A stretch of DNA of 17,987 nucleotides, from positions 1 to 17,987 of the forward strand of contig JBLIGW010000009.1 of assembly GCA_047635955.1 (NCBI GenBank). Reading direction: 5' to 3'. This document shows, in pieces, positions 14,499 through 17,987 of this stretch (the stretch's first letter is position 1; each line of letters opens with the position of its first letter). Made by a program: the position numbers and the translations under genes. The notes beneath the pieces are model-generated. The model was given only the letters and a program-made list of their open reading frames with translations, had not been told where the DNA came from and searched no databases. The stretch comes from WFTC01 sp047635955. GTDB taxonomy: Bacteria; Patescibacteriota; Gracilibacteria; UBA1369; 2-02-FULL-48-14.

Positions 14499-15638
14499 AT
14501 GTCACCCATACGCCGCTCCATTTTCGCTTCCGTTTTTCTTTGGATTTTAATCTCAGGATTGATTTCTTATGGAGTCGCTTTTGCGACAAGCTTTGTCACA
14601 GAAAACTTGGTAATTCAGCTTGTCGCAGGAATCGCAACATTAAACATTTTGACACTTCTTATAATCTATACAAAGGTCACCCACCCCATTCGCTCTATCA
14701 TTCTAGAAATGAAAGCATTACTGACCGGAAAGAACTACCGACGAATTATGACAAAACGTCAGGATGAGGTGGGTATCTTAGCCCACTTCTTCAATGAAGT
14801 GACTCGTAACATGGAAAACATTTCTACTGACATGCGACAACACCAAGCCCTTGTAAAAGAGGTAAATACAGCTCAGGCCATCCAACGTGACCTACTACCC
14901 ACAGAACTTCCAACTGTACCAGGCTTGGACCTTGCTGCAAAAACAAGACCTGCTTCTGAAATTGGCGGAGATGCCTACAACTTCTACAACAGAGATGGTC
15001 GTTATTTTATGTACATTGGTGATTCAACGGGGCACGGAATTCCTGCCGGCTTAATCATGATCATGGTTGATGTTTTAATGGACACTTTCACTGAAATTGC
15101 AGACACACTTTTAGACATGATCACTCAGATCAATAGATTTCTAAAGCCAAATCTTCGCCCGACAATGTTCATGTCCCTTATCCTCTTGGAGTGGATCCCA
15201 GAAAGAAATACTTTTAAATGGGTTGGAGCGGGTCACGAATATCTAATTCACGTTAGACCATCAACAGATACCGTTACCCGAATCCCTGCTGGAGGTATTG
15301 CACTAGGAATGATCGATGACAATAGGCCCCTTTCCAAAGAACAAGAACTCACATTAGAAAAAGGTGACTTCTTAGTTCTCTATACCGATGGAATAAATGA
15401 AGCTAAAAACGTAACAGGAGAGATCTATGGGCTCGAACGGCTTGAAGAGTTACTAAGACTTCACACTAGAGGTGAAACCACTGCCAATGAGCTTTTTGAA
15501 AAAGTTGCCGTAGATGTAAGTCGATTCATGGAAGGCCACAAACAAGATGACGACATGACTCTATTGGTATTCAAGTCTCTCAATGCTGTAGGAAACTTGG
15601 TAACAAACGAGGTTCAACAAGATAAGGCACTTGCTTAA
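14499..15638 (+). CDS. Membrane HAMP-PP2C serine phosphatase (SpoIIE/RsbU-type)
   Basis: A 379-residue phosphatase predicted to dephosphorylate a STAS anti-anti-sigma protein. Two helices (about 8-31 and 38-58) are separated by fewer than 10 residues, so there is almost no outer sensor domain. A HAMP-like segment follows (THPI at 61-64, then KRQDEVGILAHFFNEV at 87-102), a coiled-coil linker with AIQRDLLP (127-134), and the PP2C domain. Metal-site motifs are GGDAYN (156-161; the usual final Asp is Asn), GDSTGHG (174-180), YTDGINEA (295-302) and QDDDMTLLVF (349-358). Most catalytic Asp residues are kept, so activity is likely. It is 14 bases after the transporter-HEAT gene. The natural substrate in the window is the STAS protein at 4052-4423. 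Its last 59 bases overlap the convergent ligase-peptidase gene. Confidence 0.93.
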   Translation: MSPIRRSIFASVFLWILISGLISYGVAFATSFVTENLVIQLVAGIATLNILTLLIIYTKVTHPIRSIILEMKALLTGKNYRRIMTKRQDEVGILAHFFNEVTRNMENISTDMRQHQALVKEVNTAQAIQRDLLPTELPTVPGLDLAAKTRPASEIGGDAYNFYNRDGRYFMYIGDSTGHGIPAGLIMIMVDVLMDTFTEIADTLLDMITQINRFLKPNLRPTMFMSLILLEWIPERNTFKWVGAGHEYLIHVRPSTDTVTRIPAGGIALGMIDDNRPLSKEQELTLEKGDFLVLYTDGINEAKNVTGEIYGLERLEELLRLHTRGETTANELFEKVAVDVSRFMEGHKQDDDMTLLVFKSLNAVGNLVTNEVQQDKALA

Positions 15639-17964
15639 TCAGCTCTAGATCATCAAGACTGTACTTCCCATAATACAGGTCTTTCAAGTTCCCTCCTTTT
15701 TCAACAAAAGACTTAATCTCTTGATAGCCTTTGAAGTAAACAATGTCCTTAGTGAAGGCACCTTTTTTTGAAGTATCCTCAAGGCCACGCTTTACCTTAA
15801 CTGTTGTTTGAAAAGCTCTACTCACCGTCATACCAAGTTTTCTACAGTAATCAACGGTATCCGCGAAATCATGCTTCATTGCGAAGGCAACAACAAAAAC
15901 TAAAGCAGCGGGCCGATAAGTTTTTTCACTCTCCAGAGTGGCAACCTGTTCTTGATTCCATATGGCTAAACCTTCTTGGGTTTGAAGATAATTAGCAAAA
16001 CCACGATTAAAGAGTCCATAATTTTGAGATTTCCCATTTTCAGCGGTGAGTATATGCGTTTCAATTTCATGAGCCACTACCATTCGCAAACGGTTCTCAC
16101 TAAATCTAACACCCTCTCTCATCATTAGGGCGTTTCTCTTCCCTGCCATTACAACGGCTACCATGTTTTTCTTCAACTTCACCTTCCACTGCTCCAGTCC
16201 ATACTCTTTAAAACTACGTTCAAATTCATATATAATTTCCTCACTGGAAAGCATCTTACTCCTCGTAAAATGTTTTGGCTTTTGATCTAATTTCTTTTGA
16301 GCTTGTCGCTTTAGTGACTCATCTGGTTCACCAAATAAAACAATACTGTTTCCAGTGAAACTGTCAGTACCGATAGACTCTAAAAGTTTAATTTTTAAAT
16401 CAATTTCCAACAACTTTCCTTTGAACAATTCTGACAGAACTGAATCACCTATCTTTTTCGAAGTTTTACGAAGCTTTTCTCTCAAATGAAGAGGGTCAAA
16501 CATAAACTCAGGATAAACAAATTGAGGGTTGTAAGAGTGATCTTTCATAAATAAGTTTCGCTCCTCCTCCAAATTAACTGGCTTCAAGTGGTAAAGTAGT
16601 TTCAATTGTCGATCTAAAGAAATCAACTCTTGATCCAATTCACGATAGTTCGTTTTTCTATCATCAACAGCCTCTACTTTCTTTGTTTTATCAAAGTGAG
16701 GCAACTTCGATGGTGTATCCCTGCCCTTGGAGGGGTCAATCAAGAAAGAACTTAAATCACGTCGCCCTAAAACCATATCAAAACTTTTTCCAGACAAGTC
16801 CTCCACCCGTGCCAATGTTTGTATCCGCTTCTCAGCCAAGTTGAACTTAACCTTTACCGTGTCTGACTCCTCATCAGGCGAATCGATACCAAGTACAGCA
16901 ATCAGATCCTTATCAATTATACTTTTCTCTAAAAGAGGGTTGATAGAAGCCCAAACTATTCGAGAACCTCCTGCTGCAAATATGGTTACCTTTTCTTGAC
17001 TTCCGATTACCTCTTTTCCACTGATTTTTTTCACCTCTTTGTCGATCTTATTTCCAAACATATCTTGAGCAATTCGGACTCCCTTCTCTGGAGTAGTAAC
17101 TTTGACACCCTGGATACGCTCCAAACGTTTACGAAGTGGTGCTAAGTTAGCAATCTGTACGGCCAAACCAGCACGTGCATTAATTTCAAGCAAAACTGGT
17201 CCTGTATTTTTATCCAAAACTATATCCACAGCCAAATAACCCAGATTGGCAATCAATTGAACCTTGGAAGCGATATGAAGAATCTCATCCCAATAAGGAA
17301 TCTTTAAACCTTTAATTTCACCTGCCTCAGGAACCTCGTCAATAATTTTCCCTTTATAGGCAATGTGAGTCGCTGTACCACGAGCAATGTCAATCCCGAC
17401 ACCCAAGGCTCCCAAATGGATATTAGCCTTCCCGTCAGACTCTCTGGTTGGCAAACGAAGCATCGCCATAACAGGGATCAGATTGTGAACTACAATTCTG
17501 ATATCTGGCAGCCCCTTGTAGGCAAATTTAGTGAGGTCGTCATGACAGATAATACGTTGTTCAAAGAAAGCAGTATCCATAACTCCTGAAAGACTAAAAC
17601 GCCCTTCTAAAATGTCACCAATATGCTCACTCAATTCTTCAACCGTTAGCAAATCACCACTCGCTTTTTCAAAAGCCCCCTCTTTTCGCCCAACAATAAC
17701 AACAATCCCCTCCCCTCCAAAGCCAAGGTTTGGCTTCAAAACAAAGGAAGCAGGCAGGCTGGAGAAATCAAATCGCTCCAGCTCTTCTTGATTTCTAATA
17801 ACCGCGTAAAGCTTTGGCACCGGAACTCCTCGCGCAGAAAGGAAGTGCTTAGACTTAAGTTTGTCATCAGCCATACGAACGGCCTTTTTTTTGTTAAAAG
17901 GACGAACATACAAGAGGTTTCTTGCATTAATTCCTAAAATCCCAAAATCAGGTAATAGTCCCAT
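15580..17964 (-). CDS. ATP-grasp glutamate-ligase-like / inactive retropepsin-like / QEGLA (MATCAP, DUF1704) metallopeptidase fusion
   Basis: A 794-residue chain with three domains. Residues 1-300 form an ATP-grasp ligase of the alpha-L-glutamate-ligase-like type: GILGINARNLLYV (8-20), DDKLKSKHFL (33-42), the Gly-rich loop GFGGEG (81-86) and metal residues E260 and N262 in LLEINARAG. Residues 318-415 resemble the RimK-associated zinc-protease/retropepsin domain, ending in the hallmark MVLGRRDLSSFLIDPSK (397-413), but the IDTGA catalytic stretch reads INPLL, so Asp is Asn342. Residues 440-794 are a DUF1704/MATCAP peptidase with HEIETH (632-637) and QEGLA (663-667). It probably adds an amino acid to, and removes one from, a common target. 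The frame stays open past the ATG at 17964 to the window edge, so the start may lie further upstream. Confidence 0.9.
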   Translation of the reverse strand: MGLLPDFGILGINARNLLYVRPFNKKKAVRMADDKLKSKHFLSARGVPVPKLYAVIRNQEELERFDFSSLPASFVLKPNLGFGGEGIVVIVGRKEGAFEKASGDLLTVEELSEHIGDILEGRFSLSGVMDTAFFEQRIICHDDLTKFAYKGLPDIRIVVHNLIPVMAMLRLPTRESDGKANIHLGALGVGIDIARGTATHIAYKGKIIDEVPEAGEIKGLKIPYWDEILHIASKVQLIANLGYLAVDIVLDKNTGPVLLEINARAGLAVQIANLAPLRKRLERIQGVKVTTPEKGVRIAQDMFGNKIDKEVKKISGKEVIGSQEKVTIFAAGGSRIVWASINPLLEKSIIDKDLIAVLGIDSPDEESDTVKVKFNLAEKRIQTLARVEDLSGKSFDMVLGRRDLSSFLIDPSKGRDTPSKLPHFDKTKKVEAVDDRKTNYRELDQELISLDRQLKLLYHLKPVNLEEERNLFMKDHSYNPQFVYPEFMFDPLHLREKLRKTSKKIGDSVLSELFKGKLLEIDLKIKLLESIGTDSFTGNSIVLFGEPDESLKRQAQKKLDQKPKHFTRSKMLSSEEIIYEFERSFKEYGLEQWKVKLKKNMVAVVMAGKRNALMMREGVRFSENRLRMVVAHEIETHILTAENGKSQNYGLFNRGFANYLQTQEGLAIWNQEQVATLESEKTYRPAALVFVVAFAMKHDFADTVDYCRKLGMTVSRAFQTTVKVKRGLEDTSKKGAFTKDIVYFKGYQEIKSFVEKGGNLKDLYYGKYSLDDLELIKQVPYLVEPRLLPSFLQH

Positions 17965-17987
17965 TATTCTTCGGCGTGACGGATAAT

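Noticed and set aside
15580..15638. Frameshift or misassembly behind the 59-base overlap of phosphatase and ligase-peptidase
   Set aside because: Both C-termini extend only modestly past their conserved domains, and each frame is uninterrupted, so a genuine tail overlap is simpler.
1..17987. UGA-as-glycine genetic code (Gracilibacteria/Absconditabacteria)
   Set aside because: ribD ends at TGA (9792-9794) at the expected family length, and the other proteins need no in-frame TGA readthrough.

Overview
The window looks like a compact bacterial chromosome segment from an uncultured-type lineage, most plausibly Candidate Phyla Radiation (Patescibacteria), perhaps Peregrinibacteria-like. The reasons are indirect: near-absent intergenic space, few visible Shine-Dalgarno sites, a small type IV secretion pilin-like protein, a nucleotide-carrier-like transporter fused to HEAT repeats, and a short EF-Ts. 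UGA acts as a stop (for example at the end of ribD), so the UGA-glycine code of Gracilibacteria/Absconditabacteria is excluded. All genes read as intact; no RNA genes, insertion sequences or CRISPR arrays were seen.

Layout. (1) Positions 1-1401, plus strand: the tail of a pilin-like two-helix membrane protein and an AI-2E-family membrane protein. (2) Positions 1360-5024, minus strand: one apparent operon from a strong extended -10 promoter, carrying an RsbW-type kinase, a STAS anti-anti-sigma protein, a glycosyltransferase, a two-helix membrane protein and a second glycosyltransferase. This suggests surface-glycan synthesis under or beside a partner-switch module. (3) Positions 5063-10513, plus strand: a promoter, a structured leader, then rpsB, a Pro/Glu-repeat membrane protein placed between rpsB and tsf, tsf, ribBA, ribD and a CAP-domain protein, all tightly packed or overlapping. 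(4) Positions 10485-12005, minus strand: murJ (lipid II flippase). (5) Positions 12028-15638, plus strand: an MFS/nucleotide-carrier-like transporter fused to HEAT repeats, followed by a membrane HAMP-PP2C (SpoIIE/RsbU-type) phosphatase. (6) Positions 15580-17964, minus strand: a large fusion of three domains: an ATP-grasp alpha-L-glutamate-ligase-like enzyme, a retropepsin-like 'RimK-associated zinc protease' domain that has lost its catalytic Asp, and a QEGLA/MATCAP (DUF1704) metallopeptidase.

How the parts fit together. Kinase, STAS protein and phosphatase make a full partner-switch triad split over two operons, with no sigma factor in the window. The phosphatase has almost no extracytoplasmic sensor of its own and sits 14 bases after the transporter-HEAT gene, so the transporter may supply the signal. 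MurJ, the glycosyltransferases and the CAP protein point to cell-envelope functions. The ligase-peptidase fusion puts a predicted amino-acid-adding enzyme and a predicted carboxypeptidase in one chain and is the most unusual object here.

Two regulatory features stand out. murJ and the transporter gene diverge from promoters whose -35 boxes lie on the same near-palindrome, and the murJ promoter predicts a leaderless mRNA. All three convergent gene pairs overlap in their coding ends, leaving no room for ordinary terminators.
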